Assembly (NCBI GenBank): GCA_016125225.1
Contig: WGME01000004.1
Coordinates: 1 to 64,000 of the forward strand
DNA length: 64,000 nucleotides
Reading direction: 5' to 3'
DNA from: a bacterium
Lineage (GTDB): Bacteria; Planctomycetota; Planctomycetia; Planctomycetales; Planctomycetaceae
The translations under genes and the position numbers were made by a program. Positions within the stretch are counted from its first letter, which is position 1; each line of letters starts with the position of its first letter. The notes beneath the pieces were generated by a model that was given only the letters and a program-made list of their open reading frames with translations, searched no databases and was not told where the DNA came from. Below, piece by piece: positions 15,554 through 23,323 of the stretch.

Positions 15554-16891
15554 CTACGTGAGTGGACGTCGAATGATCTGCAAATCTTCCTGCCAGCCCA
15601 CTTCCTGCCGACCTGGAGTGGGTAATGCCTGAACAATCCGGAGCGAACTATCGGACAGATCGATGACAGCCGATTCCTGATCGGCCGCCACGGGATGACC
15701 TGCCGCATCCTGAATCACCTGCACGATCGGTGTCGTATATTGGTCGTGCTGGCGGCGAATCACTCGCGCTACCTGACTATTGCTCAGAACGACATAACTG
15801 CCAATCGGGAATAATGTCATAACCTTCAGGAAGGCACGCACGATCTGCGGGTCGAGCTGTTTGACCTTCGCCATGCGGACGACCGATTCCATAGCGGCAT
15901 AGGGCATCATCGCGGGACGGAACGGTCGAGGTGATGTCAAAGCGGCATAGCAATCGGCTACCGCGAGAATCCGCGAGAACAGATGGATGCGTTCGCCGGT
16001 ACGGGCCCGTGGGTAACCTTGTCCGTTGGGTTGCTCGTGAACTTGATAGGCCACCATACTGACGACCGAAGGCACACCTGGCATCCGTTCCAGCATGTTG
16101 ACGGTGTAAATGGGATGCTTGCGAATCGTAAACATTTCGTGCTGCGACAGAATGCGGGGTTCCATTCGCTTCTGACACTCGACGGCAGCCATGCCCCAGT
16201 CATGCACGAGTCCGGCGATGCAAATCTTCTTACAGTTCTCTTCGTCCAAGCCCATTTCCACGCCGATGGCCATACCCAGCGTGGCCATCTTCATACAGTG
16301 CTCTGACAGCGTTTCATCACGACCTGCTCGCATCGCCACGTCGATAACACAGTCGGCATCATCCGAAAGGTCACACAGAAACTGTGTTGCCATCTGCGTG
16401 ATGGCTTGACTGCTGACAGTTTTGCCCTGAAGAGATTCGCGGATGAGATTGGTAACCGATTCGCTGGCAGCCTGCCGTTGATCCTGAAGGGTGGCATGGC
16501 GATCGAGGTTGTAGGCTTTGCGACCGTGATAGACGAGTCGGTCTTTCGCCGCTGTCCCGGAATTGGTTACGGTTAACAAGCCCGATTCGATCATTTTATC
16601 GAGCTGGTTCGTCACGTTGGCATCGAGGCTCAAATTCTGAGCGCAGGTGATAGCATCGACAGAAAGACGAATCTGGCTGGCATCGGTGTGATGCACCCGG
16701 CAGGAGCCACCGCTCCGTTGATTCAACAGCCGCTTAAACTCAGACGTGATGAGACTGCCCGCCGCTAACAGCAGAACGCCGTGTTCATCGTAAACCGGAT
16801 GAACCAGTTCGCGGCCCACGATCAGTTCATCAGCCGAGACGGTGACGAGTTCTGTGGGACTCGGCGGGTTTAATACAGAGGTTTCAGTCAT
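15554..16891 (-). CDS. HD-GYP domain phosphodiesterase
   Basis: The 445-residue protein has an N-terminal region (about 15-75) resembling the segment that precedes HD-GYP domains (VGRELVHPVYDEHGVLLLAAGSLIT). The HD-GYP core follows at about 155-345: H198 in SEHCMKMA, HD pair H230-D231 in GLVHDWGM, KHP at 258-260 and HEQPNGQGYPR at 285-295, the GYP signature. Such enzymes hydrolyse c-di-GMP to pGpG or GMP at a metal centre. A C-terminal extension (about 355-445) has IGSYVVLSNSQVARVIRR, found after HD-GYP in several planctomycete-like proteins. Probably co-transcribed with the PilZ gene. Confidence 0.87.
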   Translation of the reverse strand: MTETSVLNPPSPTELVTVSADELIVGRELVHPVYDEHGVLLLAAGSLITSEFKRLLNQRSGGSCRVHHTDASQIRLSVDAITCAQNLSLDANVTNQLDKMIESGLLTVTNSGTAAKDRLVYHGRKAYNLDRHATLQDQRQAASESVTNLIRESLQGKTVSSQAITQMATQFLCDLSDDADCVIDVAMRAGRDETLSEHCMKMATLGMAIGVEMGLDEENCKKICIAGLVHDWGMAAVECQKRMEPRILSQHEMFTIRKHPIYTVNMLERMPGVPSVVSMVAYQVHEQPNGQGYPRARTGERIHLFSRILAVADCYAALTSPRPFRPAMMPYAAMESVVRMAKVKQLDPQIVRAFLKVMTLFPIGSYVVLSNSQVARVIRRQHDQYTTPIVQVIQDAAGHPVAADQESAVIDLSDSSLRIVQALPTPGRQEVGWQEDLQIIRRPLT

Positions 16892-17425
16892 ATTCGTTCT
16901 GACTTGTCAAATAATGCGATCGTCAGCGCGGCGCTTCACAGCTCGTTGGGAAAACATAGCTTGTGATTTTTTGCATCGTTCGGGGTTGGGGATGCCCACG
17001 GGAAGGTGTGAGGCGATTTGCCAGAAACTGTGCCCCAACAACCGTTTCTCGCAGAAGATGCGCATTCTCTGGAAGATTCGGCAGAAGTCTGACAATCGCG
17101 ATTGACATCCGGCAGCCTTTGCGGATAACACTCCGCCACTCCCAAGCGTTAGCCAATATTTAGAGCCGGACGAAATGGTCCAGCACGACTGATTTCAGCG
17201 TGTCCTTCGCCATGAAGGGACGTTGGTTGCTCAGCGTGTGAGAACGATTTCGCTGGTGGCCGAAGTCTCCCACAGTCTTCAGACCCTCTGTGTCTGCCAA
17301 GACTGTTGGTGACCCCAGTCACCGACTCCCATCGACTGGTTGTTCACTCCCTGATCAATTCGCCTAAGTCTATTTTTGACATCGCGTTTCGTTCATCGAA
17401 GCACGGTACGGGATCGTTGTTTGTC
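16892..17425. other. Intergenic region between HD-GYP and the flagellar operon
   Basis: This 534-base divergent region must hold promoters for the HD-GYP/PilZ pair and for the flagellar operon. I see no convincing sigma-70, sigma-28 or sigma-54 consensus. Two inverted repeats lie near the operon start: ACAGTCTT (17272-17279) with AAGACTGT (17299-17306), and GGTGAC-CCCA-GTCACC (17308-17323). An open frame continues upstream of the chosen TPR start to 17306 but its residues do not look like protein. Confidence 0.4.
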
Positions 17426-19933
17426 ATGGCTAAAGCCGCCACGCCCTCCGCTGCAGATCCCACGACAGCCACGGCTGTTCGTCGTGGTCGGCCGTTGTGG
17501 CAACTGGCGAGCCTGGCCATCGCGGTCGTCAGTTTGGCCGGAGGGCTGGCCTGGTACCTGCTGTCTCCCCCCGATGTCCTGCCGGCTGATCGGCAAGCAG
17601 AGGCGTTGGAGCGACTCACGGAAGGCCGCTATCTGGCGGCTCGGGAAATTGCCGAGTCGTTGCAGGAAGAGGGTTTTGAAGATACCGAATTTGCCGGTGG
17701 CATCGATTACATCCTGGGGATGTGTTACTTCCAGGAAGGGACAGAAAAACCCAGGCTCGAAGCCAAGGCTCAGTACGCTGCGGCTACCGTCCATCTGCTG
17801 GAAGCCCATCAACGGGGCATCCCGGCCGATAAGGTTGGTGAATGGACTTATGCCTTAGGGGAAGCCTACTTCGGCCTCGGTGATTACGGCAAAAGTCTGC
17901 CTTTGCTGGAAGCGGCGACGGTGTCCGATAACGTCCATCGCGATGCTGCCACCATCGATTTATGCCACATTTACCTCGACCCTGATTGGCGGACAACGGA
18001 ACGCCTGGAATCGGGTTTGCGTCTCAATGCCCAGATCACACCGAGCGACGTTGTGCCCGAAGCCTGGGTTTTAACGCAACGGATTGAATTGTTGCTCGCT
18101 TTGGAACGCTTCACGGAAGCCCGTGAAACCATTGCCCAATTGGCGAAGATTCCCGACACCGCGGCCGCGCAAACGGTGCTTAATGCCCGCGTGCTGATTG
18201 GCGAGCATCGGTATGTCGAAGCGTGCAAAGCTTTGAATTCGATTGCTCATGAGATGGCGCTCGACGCTTACTATCCGCGTCAGGCAGCGTTTCTTCTGGC
18301 ATGGGCGGCTCACAAGCATTTTGACGAACTTCCATCAGAACCAGCCGACAGCGTGGAAAGCGGCGTGACCCATCTGGAACGGGTGGAATATCGCCAGCAA
18401 GCCATTGAATTCTATCGCAAGGTCATCGAACAGTATGAAGGCAGTGACGAAGCCCTAGCCTCATTAGTTTTGCTGGGTCATCTGCAGCAAACGGAAGGCG
18501 CTCATGAAAAGGCTCTGCAATCGTTCGGTACTGCTCTCCGGAGCATTAAGTCGATCGAAGACTACCATAACCGCTGGATGAGCTTGGATGAGTATCGTCA
18601 ACGCATCCTGCTGGCCTGGAACCAATGGATTCAGGATGGACACTACACCGAAGCCCGTGCTCTCTCTCGCTGGATGACCCCGACCTTCCCGCGGGATCAA
18701 GCCTACGAACTCGCGGCCCGAGTGCAGCAGCGGCATGCCGAACAATTGGAACTCGAACTATCGACCGCCACGACAACAGAAAAGCTTCGTCGAGAACCTG
18801 AACTCGAACAACTCTGGCGAGATGTCGCGGCGGCTTTTGCTCAATTGGCTGATGCTCGCCGAACCGCTCTGAACTATCCCGAAGCCGTCTGGCAAGCCGC
18901 CGAACATTACTATCGCGGGCATGATTTTGAGTCGGCCCTGGTGCAGGTGGATCTCTTCCTGCAGACCGCCTCTGAGGCGATGCGACCGGTGGCGATGGTT
19001 CGTCGTGGACAAATTCTGCTCGATCTCGACCGTCCTCAAGCGGCCGCCAAAGAGTTTGAGGCAGTTCGTAAGAAGTATCCCACCAGCCCGGCAGCCTTCA
19101 CGGCAGCGTATCAGTTGGCCGTCTGTTATCTGGAACAAAATCAGGCCGATCTGGCTGAGAATGCCTGGCGTGAAATCCTGGCATCCAAGGTCTTAACCCC
19201 TGCTGCTATCGAATGGCGTGACTCGCTGTTTTCGCTGGCAACATTGTATTCCGAACGAGCTGCCTGGCATCGTCGTCAGATCGAAAGCCAGACGTTATCC
19301 GAACAGGAACTCGAAGTGCTATGGCTCGATGTCAGCCGACAGGCCCGTCAAGCCATCGAACTTTGGGAACAATATCGGGCCCGCTATCCGAGATCGGAAC
19401 AATGGCCAGAAGCCGACTATCACCTGGCGAAATGCCTGCAACTGCAAGGTGACGTCTGGCAGCGACAGTTTCTGCTCGCGGAAACCGAGAACACACGCAC
19501 CCAGGCACAACGGGAAATGCAAACCGTGTTAAGGCGGGCTTTGGAAAGTCTGCTGCTCATTCAGTCGGAACTGGAACCCGCTGCCAAGTTGGATCATCTC
19601 CCCGTGTTGCAGCAGCGTATTTTTGAAAATGCCTGGTTCGAGATTCCGCATACCTTGTTTGCCCTCGAACAGTATCAGGAAGCTGTGACCGCCTACTCCG
19701 CGGCGATTCACCGTTTCCCGCAAGACATTCGGATTTTGACGGCTTTCATTCAGATGGCCGAGGCTTACATGCAACTCGATCGTCCGATCGATGCCCGCAG
19801 CATGATCGAACAGGCCAAAGTACTGCTCGATCAGAGCCAGATTCCTCCGACTGCGTTTTCCACGTCAACCACAACGTTGGACCGTGCGGAATGGGATCAA
19901 TGGTTGCAACGGGCCCGACAAATTCAACAGTAG
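17426..19933 (+). CDS. Membrane-anchored TPR protein heading the flagellar operon
   Basis: I chose the ATG at 17426 because a membrane anchor follows (WQLASLAIAVVSLAGGLAWYLL, about residues 26-47). The 835-residue product then consists of many helical pairs of TPR type, for example EALERLTEGRYLAAREIAESL, YALGEAYFGLGDYGKSLPLLEAA, ALVQVDLFLQTASEAMRPVAMVRRGQILLDLDRPQAAAKEFEAVRKKYP and FIQMAEAYMQLDRPIDARSMIEQA. It probably acts as a periplasm-facing scaffold. It lies 30 bases upstream of the FlgN-like gene and in line with the flagellar genes, so a role in flagellar assembly is inferred from position only. It is not a standard flagellar protein. Confidence 0.8.
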   Translation: MAKAATPSAADPTTATAVRRGRPLWQLASLAIAVVSLAGGLAWYLLSPPDVLPADRQAEALERLTEGRYLAAREIAESLQEEGFEDTEFAGGIDYILGMCYFQEGTEKPRLEAKAQYAAATVHLLEAHQRGIPADKVGEWTYALGEAYFGLGDYGKSLPLLEAATVSDNVHRDAATIDLCHIYLDPDWRTTERLESGLRLNAQITPSDVVPEAWVLTQRIELLLALERFTEARETIAQLAKIPDTAAAQTVLNARVLIGEHRYVEACKALNSIAHEMALDAYYPRQAAFLLAWAAHKHFDELPSEPADSVESGVTHLERVEYRQQAIEFYRKVIEQYEGSDEALASLVLLGHLQQTEGAHEKALQSFGTALRSIKSIEDYHNRWMSLDEYRQRILLAWNQWIQDGHYTEARALSRWMTPTFPRDQAYELAARVQQRHAEQLELELSTATTTEKLRREPELEQLWRDVAAAFAQLADARRTALNYPEAVWQAAEHYYRGHDFESALVQVDLFLQTASEAMRPVAMVRRGQILLDLDRPQAAAKEFEAVRKKYPTSPAAFTAAYQLAVCYLEQNQADLAENAWREILASKVLTPAAIEWRDSLFSLATLYSERAAWHRRQIESQTLSEQELEVLWLDVSRQARQAIELWEQYRARYPRSEQWPEADYHLAKCLQLQGDVWQRQFLLAETENTRTQAQREMQTVLRRALESLLLIQSELEPAAKLDHLPVLQQRIFENAWFEIPHTLFALEQYQEAVTAYSAAIHRFPQDIRILTAFIQMAEAYMQLDRPIDARSMIEQAKVLLDQSQIPPTAFSTSTTTLDRAEWDQWLQRARQIQQ

Positions 19934-19963
19934 GTTCATGACCGCGAATTGAATTCCCAGACC

Positions 19964-20410
19964 ATGACAGCTTCCGAGAACTATCTGCAGGCCTTCAGTG
20001 AACGGCGCGCCTATTGCCTGGCACTGATCGATCTGTCGCAGCAGCAGTTCCAACTGATTGCTGCGGAAGATTATTCCGGATTGCTGGGTCTGCTAAGTCA
20101 CAAACAACAGTTGATCGATTTGCTGGTCTCTTCCGGAGCCCCCGAAAGCGATCTCTGGCAGGAGTGGAAACAGGGTCGCGATCGGCTCTCCGCAGCAGAT
20201 CGTGCAGCCTGTGAAACCATTCTCGATGATACGGAAACTTTGTTACGTCAGTTAATGCAGCAAGAAGCACAATGCACCACGCATGTTGCTACCCGTCATG
20301 AGGCTGTGCAAACAGCCTTGCAACAGGTCCAGCAGGCAGGCGTGGCGCTGAATGGTTATGACGCATCGTCGACCGGGGCTTCCCATCGACGACTGAATAT
20401 TGACCTATAA
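19964..20410 (+). CDS. FlgN/FliT-like flagellar chaperone
   Basis: A 148-residue all-helical protein (MTASENYLQAFSERRAYCLALIDLSQQQFQLIAAEDYSGLLGLLSHKQQLIDLL...) with heptad-like spacing and many Gln and Leu residues, the size and character of flagellar export chaperones that hold hook-junction or filament-cap proteins. Sequence identity in this class is poor, so the call relies on the flagellar neighbourhood. I use the ATG at 19964; a TTG at 19949 is also in frame. The C-terminus ends in a flexible stretch. Its client is not known; no FlgK, FlgL or FliD gene is in the window. Confidence 0.55.
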   Translation: MTASENYLQAFSERRAYCLALIDLSQQQFQLIAAEDYSGLLGLLSHKQQLIDLLVSSGAPESDLWQEWKQGRDRLSAADRAACETILDDTETLLRQLMQQEAQCTTHVATRHEAVQTALQQVQQAGVALNGYDASSTGASHRRLNIDL

Positions 20411-20455
20411 CCCTGTCTGTCTCGAATCCCATCTCCCGTCCTTTCCTCCTTTCAC

Positions 20456-21946
20456 ATGGTGGGCCGCATGACTTTGGCACATCCCGACATTATTCCGTTT
20501 CCCGGTCGACTGGCGACCAGCCCGCTCCCCGAATCAGGGCCGCAGGTGTTGATCGTCTGTGCTGATTTGTCGCTGTCTCAGCGCTGGTCGGAAGAGTTGC
20601 AGGCCAGTGGCTTCGCAACCCGTGCCGCTTCCAGTGTGGAATCAGCGCTGCAATGGTTGCAGTCGACTCCCGCCGAGGTCTGCCTGGTGGGGCCGTTGTC
20701 GCCGACCGATTCGGTTTCGACCATCGAAGCGGCCATTCAACGCAACAACTGGCCCACGCAACTGCTCACCCAGTTGCATGAAGTGACGGCGACCGGGCCG
20801 GCCCTGAGCATCAGTTGCGGCTGGATTCCGCAACCCGTCGCGGTGTTGCAAGTCTCCTGGCTGGTGGCGGCAGCTTCGCAACAGTCACGACTGTCGGGCG
20901 AAGTCAAGAAGATGCGACGCCAACTCAGCAACCGCAATCTGCGTGAAATGGTGGGCCACAGCCCGGCCATGCAGCAACTGCGAGATCAGGTTCAGCAACA
21001 GGCCGAACAAGCGGAAGGCTGCCTGATTCAAGGCGAACGTGGTTCCGGCATCACGCAGGTGGCGCTCGGCATTCACGAAGCCAGCAAGCGGGCACACCGA
21101 CCTTTCGTGACCGTCGACTGCAGCGTCCATTCCGCGGAAACGCTCGAAGAAGAACTCTTCGGCACCACGACCACCACTCCGGGGGTTGGTCACACGCGGC
21201 AACCTGGTCGGCTGGAACTCGCCGATGGGGGTACACTGCTGCTGGAGAATGTCGACACCATCGCCATTCCTCTGCAACGCCGCCTCGCCACGGTCCTAAA
21301 CGATCAGCGATTCGAACACGAATCGACTGGTGAACGCGTACGGTTCGATGTCCGAGTGATCTTCGGTACCTGCATCGATCTGGATGATCAGGAACGTCGC
21401 GGTCTGTTCCGTACAGAACTGCTGGCACACGGTGGTCAACGCCGCATCACCATTCCGACTCTCCGCAGCCGTTCGGAAGACGTGGCTCCTTTGGCCGAAT
21501 CCTTCCTGCGAAAAATTGCAGCTCGGGAAGGCATGCCGCCCCGCAGTCTCACGCTCGACGCTCTGCACCGCCTGCAGTCATACAACTGGCCGGGCAACAT
21601 GAGCGAACTGGAACACGTGATTGAACGAGCCTGTACGGTGAACCCCAGCCGCAAGCTGACGGCCGCCATGCTCGAACCATGGCTCGGGACGGGTCTCGAT
21701 GACGAACCGCCAGCCGGTCTGACTCTCGCCACGATGGAACGCCAGTTGATCGAGAGCACCTTTGCTCGGTTTGCAGGCAATCGCGAGAAGACAGCGAAGA
21801 CCTTGCAGATTGGAATTCGGACGCTGTCGGGCAAACTGCGTGAGTATGGCTACCCGCCGCGGGGCGGCCCCGGTTCCAACCTCAAGGCCTGGACCCCGAC
21901 GACAGTCGTCTATCCAGAAGACGCTGCCGAACAACGGGCCGCCTAG
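20456..21946 (+). CDS. Degenerate sigma-54-activator-like regulator (FlrC/FleR-like)
   Basis: The 496-residue protein has the three-domain order of NtrC-type regulators. Residues 30-110 form a receiver-like fold without the phospho-acceptor Asp (EVCLVGPLS). The AAA+ domain is at 165-395, and a Fis-type helix-turn-helix lies near 435-465 (NREKTAKTLQIGIRTLSGKLREYGYPP). The AAA+ core has lost its key motifs: Walker A is GERGSGIT (193-200, Ile for Lys), Walker B is GTLLLENVD (DE to EN), and the GAFTGA loop is absent (FGTTTTTPGVGH). It should therefore bind DNA but neither hydrolyse ATP nor contact sigma-54. Being inside the flagellar operon it may be a repressor or co-regulator of flagellar genes. 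ATGs at 20456 and 20468 are both possible. Confidence 0.82.
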   Translation: MVGRMTLAHPDIIPFPGRLATSPLPESGPQVLIVCADLSLSQRWSEELQASGFATRAASSVESALQWLQSTPAEVCLVGPLSPTDSVSTIEAAIQRNNWPTQLLTQLHEVTATGPALSISCGWIPQPVAVLQVSWLVAAASQQSRLSGEVKKMRRQLSNRNLREMVGHSPAMQQLRDQVQQQAEQAEGCLIQGERGSGITQVALGIHEASKRAHRPFVTVDCSVHSAETLEEELFGTTTTTPGVGHTRQPGRLELADGGTLLLENVDTIAIPLQRRLATVLNDQRFEHESTGERVRFDVRVIFGTCIDLDDQERRGLFRTELLAHGGQRRITIPTLRSRSEDVAPLAESFLRKIAAREGMPPRSLTLDALHRLQSYNWPGNMSELEHVIERACTVNPSRKLTAAMLEPWLGTGLDDEPPAGLTLATMERQLIESTFARFAGNREKTAKTLQIGIRTLSGKLREYGYPPRGGPGSNLKAWTPTTVVYPEDAAEQRAA

Positions 21947-21968
21947 TTCGATCAGAATCTGATGCCCC

Positions 21969-21995
21969 GAGGTGCCGTTGAACAAACGGCACCTC
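21969..21995. terminator. Hairpin between the regulator gene and flgB
   Basis: GAGGTGCCGTT (21969-21979) and AACGGCACCTC (21985-21995) form a perfect 11-base-pair stem with a five-base loop, 22 bases after the regulator stop codon and 41 before flgB. A weak T-rich stretch follows (GTCTTTACTGG). It may be an attenuator within the operon or a partial terminator that separates regulator from structural-gene expression. Confidence 0.5.
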
Positions 21996-22036
21996 ATGAG
22001 TCTTTACTGGTGATACCCAGTCGCGGAGTTCGAATC

Positions 22037-22498
22037 ATGTTGCAATCCCTGCTCAACAGTACGAGCGTGCCCCTGCTCAAACAGGTGGCTCGTTTTACAG
22101 AGCATCGTCAGGAAGTGCTGGCGGGCAACATCGCGAACATCGATACCCCGGGTTACCGCATGCGTGACCTGCCCGTGAACGACTTTCAACAGGCACTGGA
22201 ACGGGCCGTGCAACTGCGTCATCAGCCGGCATCACCGGGGGATCTCTCGCAACCGCTGCTGACTCCCGAGAATCCCGAAGAATTAGTCGCCCTGGAACAA
22301 AGCCTGTTTCCCGATCGCCTGTTTCAAGCCGACGCCGGCTTGTCGCAGGACCACATCACGTTTCAGGATGCGAACAACCGCAGCATTGAACATCAGATGA
22401 TGAACATGACGGAGAATAAGCTGCTGCAGCAATTTGCCATTCAGCTCATGAAGACGCAGCTCGATCAGTTGCAGATGGTCATCACCGAACGTCCCTGA
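22037..22498 (+). CDS. flgB: Flagellar basal-body rod protein FlgB
   Basis: A 153-residue rod subunit. The N-terminal helix with LAGNIANIDTPGYRMRDLPVNDFQQAL (about 29-55) is the conserved flagellar rod motif, and the C-terminus (NNRSIEHQMMNMTENKLLQQFAIQLMKTQLDQLQMVI) is the matching coiled coil. FlgB forms the proximal rod next to FliE in the periplasm and is exported by the flagellar type III machinery, hence no signal peptide. The ATG at 22037 follows a GGAG (22024-22027); an upstream frame to 21962 runs through the hairpin and is not coding. FlgC follows after 35 bases. Confidence 0.93.
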   Translation: MLQSLLNSTSVPLLKQVARFTEHRQEVLAGNIANIDTPGYRMRDLPVNDFQQALERAVQLRHQPASPGDLSQPLLTPENPEELVALEQSLFPDRLFQADAGLSQDHITFQDANNRSIEHQMMNMTENKLLQQFAIQLMKTQLDQLQMVITERP

Positions 22499-22533
22499 TT
22501 CATGGCCCGTCGAGCCCGATAAGGTGAGAACCG

Positions 22534-22944
22534 ATGTTGCGAACCCTTGAAATCAGCAGTTCTGGTTTGGTGGCCCAGCGGCTGCGTATGGACACTATCG
22601 CGGGCAACATCGCGAACTCACACACTACGTTGAATGAACAAGGCCAGCCGGAACCCTTTCACCGTCGGTTGGTCGTGCTGGAAGCCGCCGCCGAGCAGAG
22701 CAAGGCCATTCGAGGGTTGGGTGTCCAGGCTCAGGTCGAAGTCGATGAAAAATCGTTGCCACGTATCATCCACGACCCGGGACATCCCCATGCCGATGCG
22801 GAAGGCAACGTGAAGTATCCCAATATCAATGTGATCACCGAGTTCGTAAATGCGTTGGAAGCCGCCCGGGCTTATGAAGCCAACCTGACCGCGATGCAGG
22901 TGTCACGTTCCATGATCGAAGGCACATTTCAGATTCTGGGTTAA
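22534..22944 (+). CDS. flgC: Flagellar basal-body rod protein FlgC
   Basis: The 136-residue protein starts MLRTLEISSSGLVAQRLRMDTIAGNIANSHTTLNEQGQPEPFHRRLVVLE, the FlgC rod motif with its characteristic ANSHTT variant. It contains VKYPNINVITEFVNALEAARAYEANLTAMQVSRSMIEGTFQIL at the C-terminus, the conserved D0 helix. It polymerises with FlgB, FlgF and FlgG into the flagellar rod. The start is fixed by AAGGTGAG (22520-22527) upstream. Length is normal for the family. Confidence 0.95.
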   Translation: MLRTLEISSSGLVAQRLRMDTIAGNIANSHTTLNEQGQPEPFHRRLVVLEAAAEQSKAIRGLGVQAQVEVDEKSLPRIIHDPGHPHADAEGNVKYPNINVITEFVNALEAARAYEANLTAMQVSRSMIEGTFQILG

Positions 22945-22986
22945 TGACTATAGATCACGAAGTTTGGAAATGATGAGAGTTGACTG

Positions 22987-23289
22987 ATGAGTTCTCTGAA
23001 TGCGATCACCGCCGCCCGTCCGCTGTCGATTGTGCCGCCCGCAATGGCGTTACAAGAATCGGCACCGGCGACCAGCTTCTCGGAACTGCTTTCGGCTTCC
23101 TGGGAACAAACGCAGGCGTTGAACGCACAAGCCACGAACTCGATTGAGAACAGCTTGATCGGCGAGGATTTGTCGATGGTGGAATCGTTCACGGCCGTGC
23201 GCGAAGCGGACATTGCTTTACGCATGATGATGCAGATTCGCAATAAACTGGTCGACGCCTATCAGGAATTGCAGCAGTTACGATTCTAG
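22987..23289 (+). CDS. fliE: Flagellar hook-basal body complex protein FliE
   Basis: A 100-residue helical protein. The central and C-terminal parts (TSFSELLSASWEQTQALNAQATNSIENSLIGEDLSMVESFTAVREADIALRMMMQIRNKLVDAYQEL) match FliE, which joins the MS ring to the rod. The order flgB-flgC-fliE-fliF is the common one in bacteria and supports the call. An ATG preceded by GAGAGTTGACTG begins the frame. No signal peptide, as expected for a type III export substrate. Confidence 0.92.
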   Translation: MSSLNAITAARPLSIVPPAMALQESAPATSFSELLSASWEQTQALNAQATNSIENSLIGEDLSMVESFTAVREADIALRMMMQIRNKLVDAYQELQQLRF

Positions 23290-23323
23290 TCAGAACGGAT
23301 GTCTGACGACGGATGGATGACGC

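Noticed and set aside
16892-17425. Sigma-54 or sigma-28 promoter for the flagellar operon
   Set aside because: No TGGCAC-N5-TTGC or TAAA-N15-GCCGATAA match that I could find by eye.
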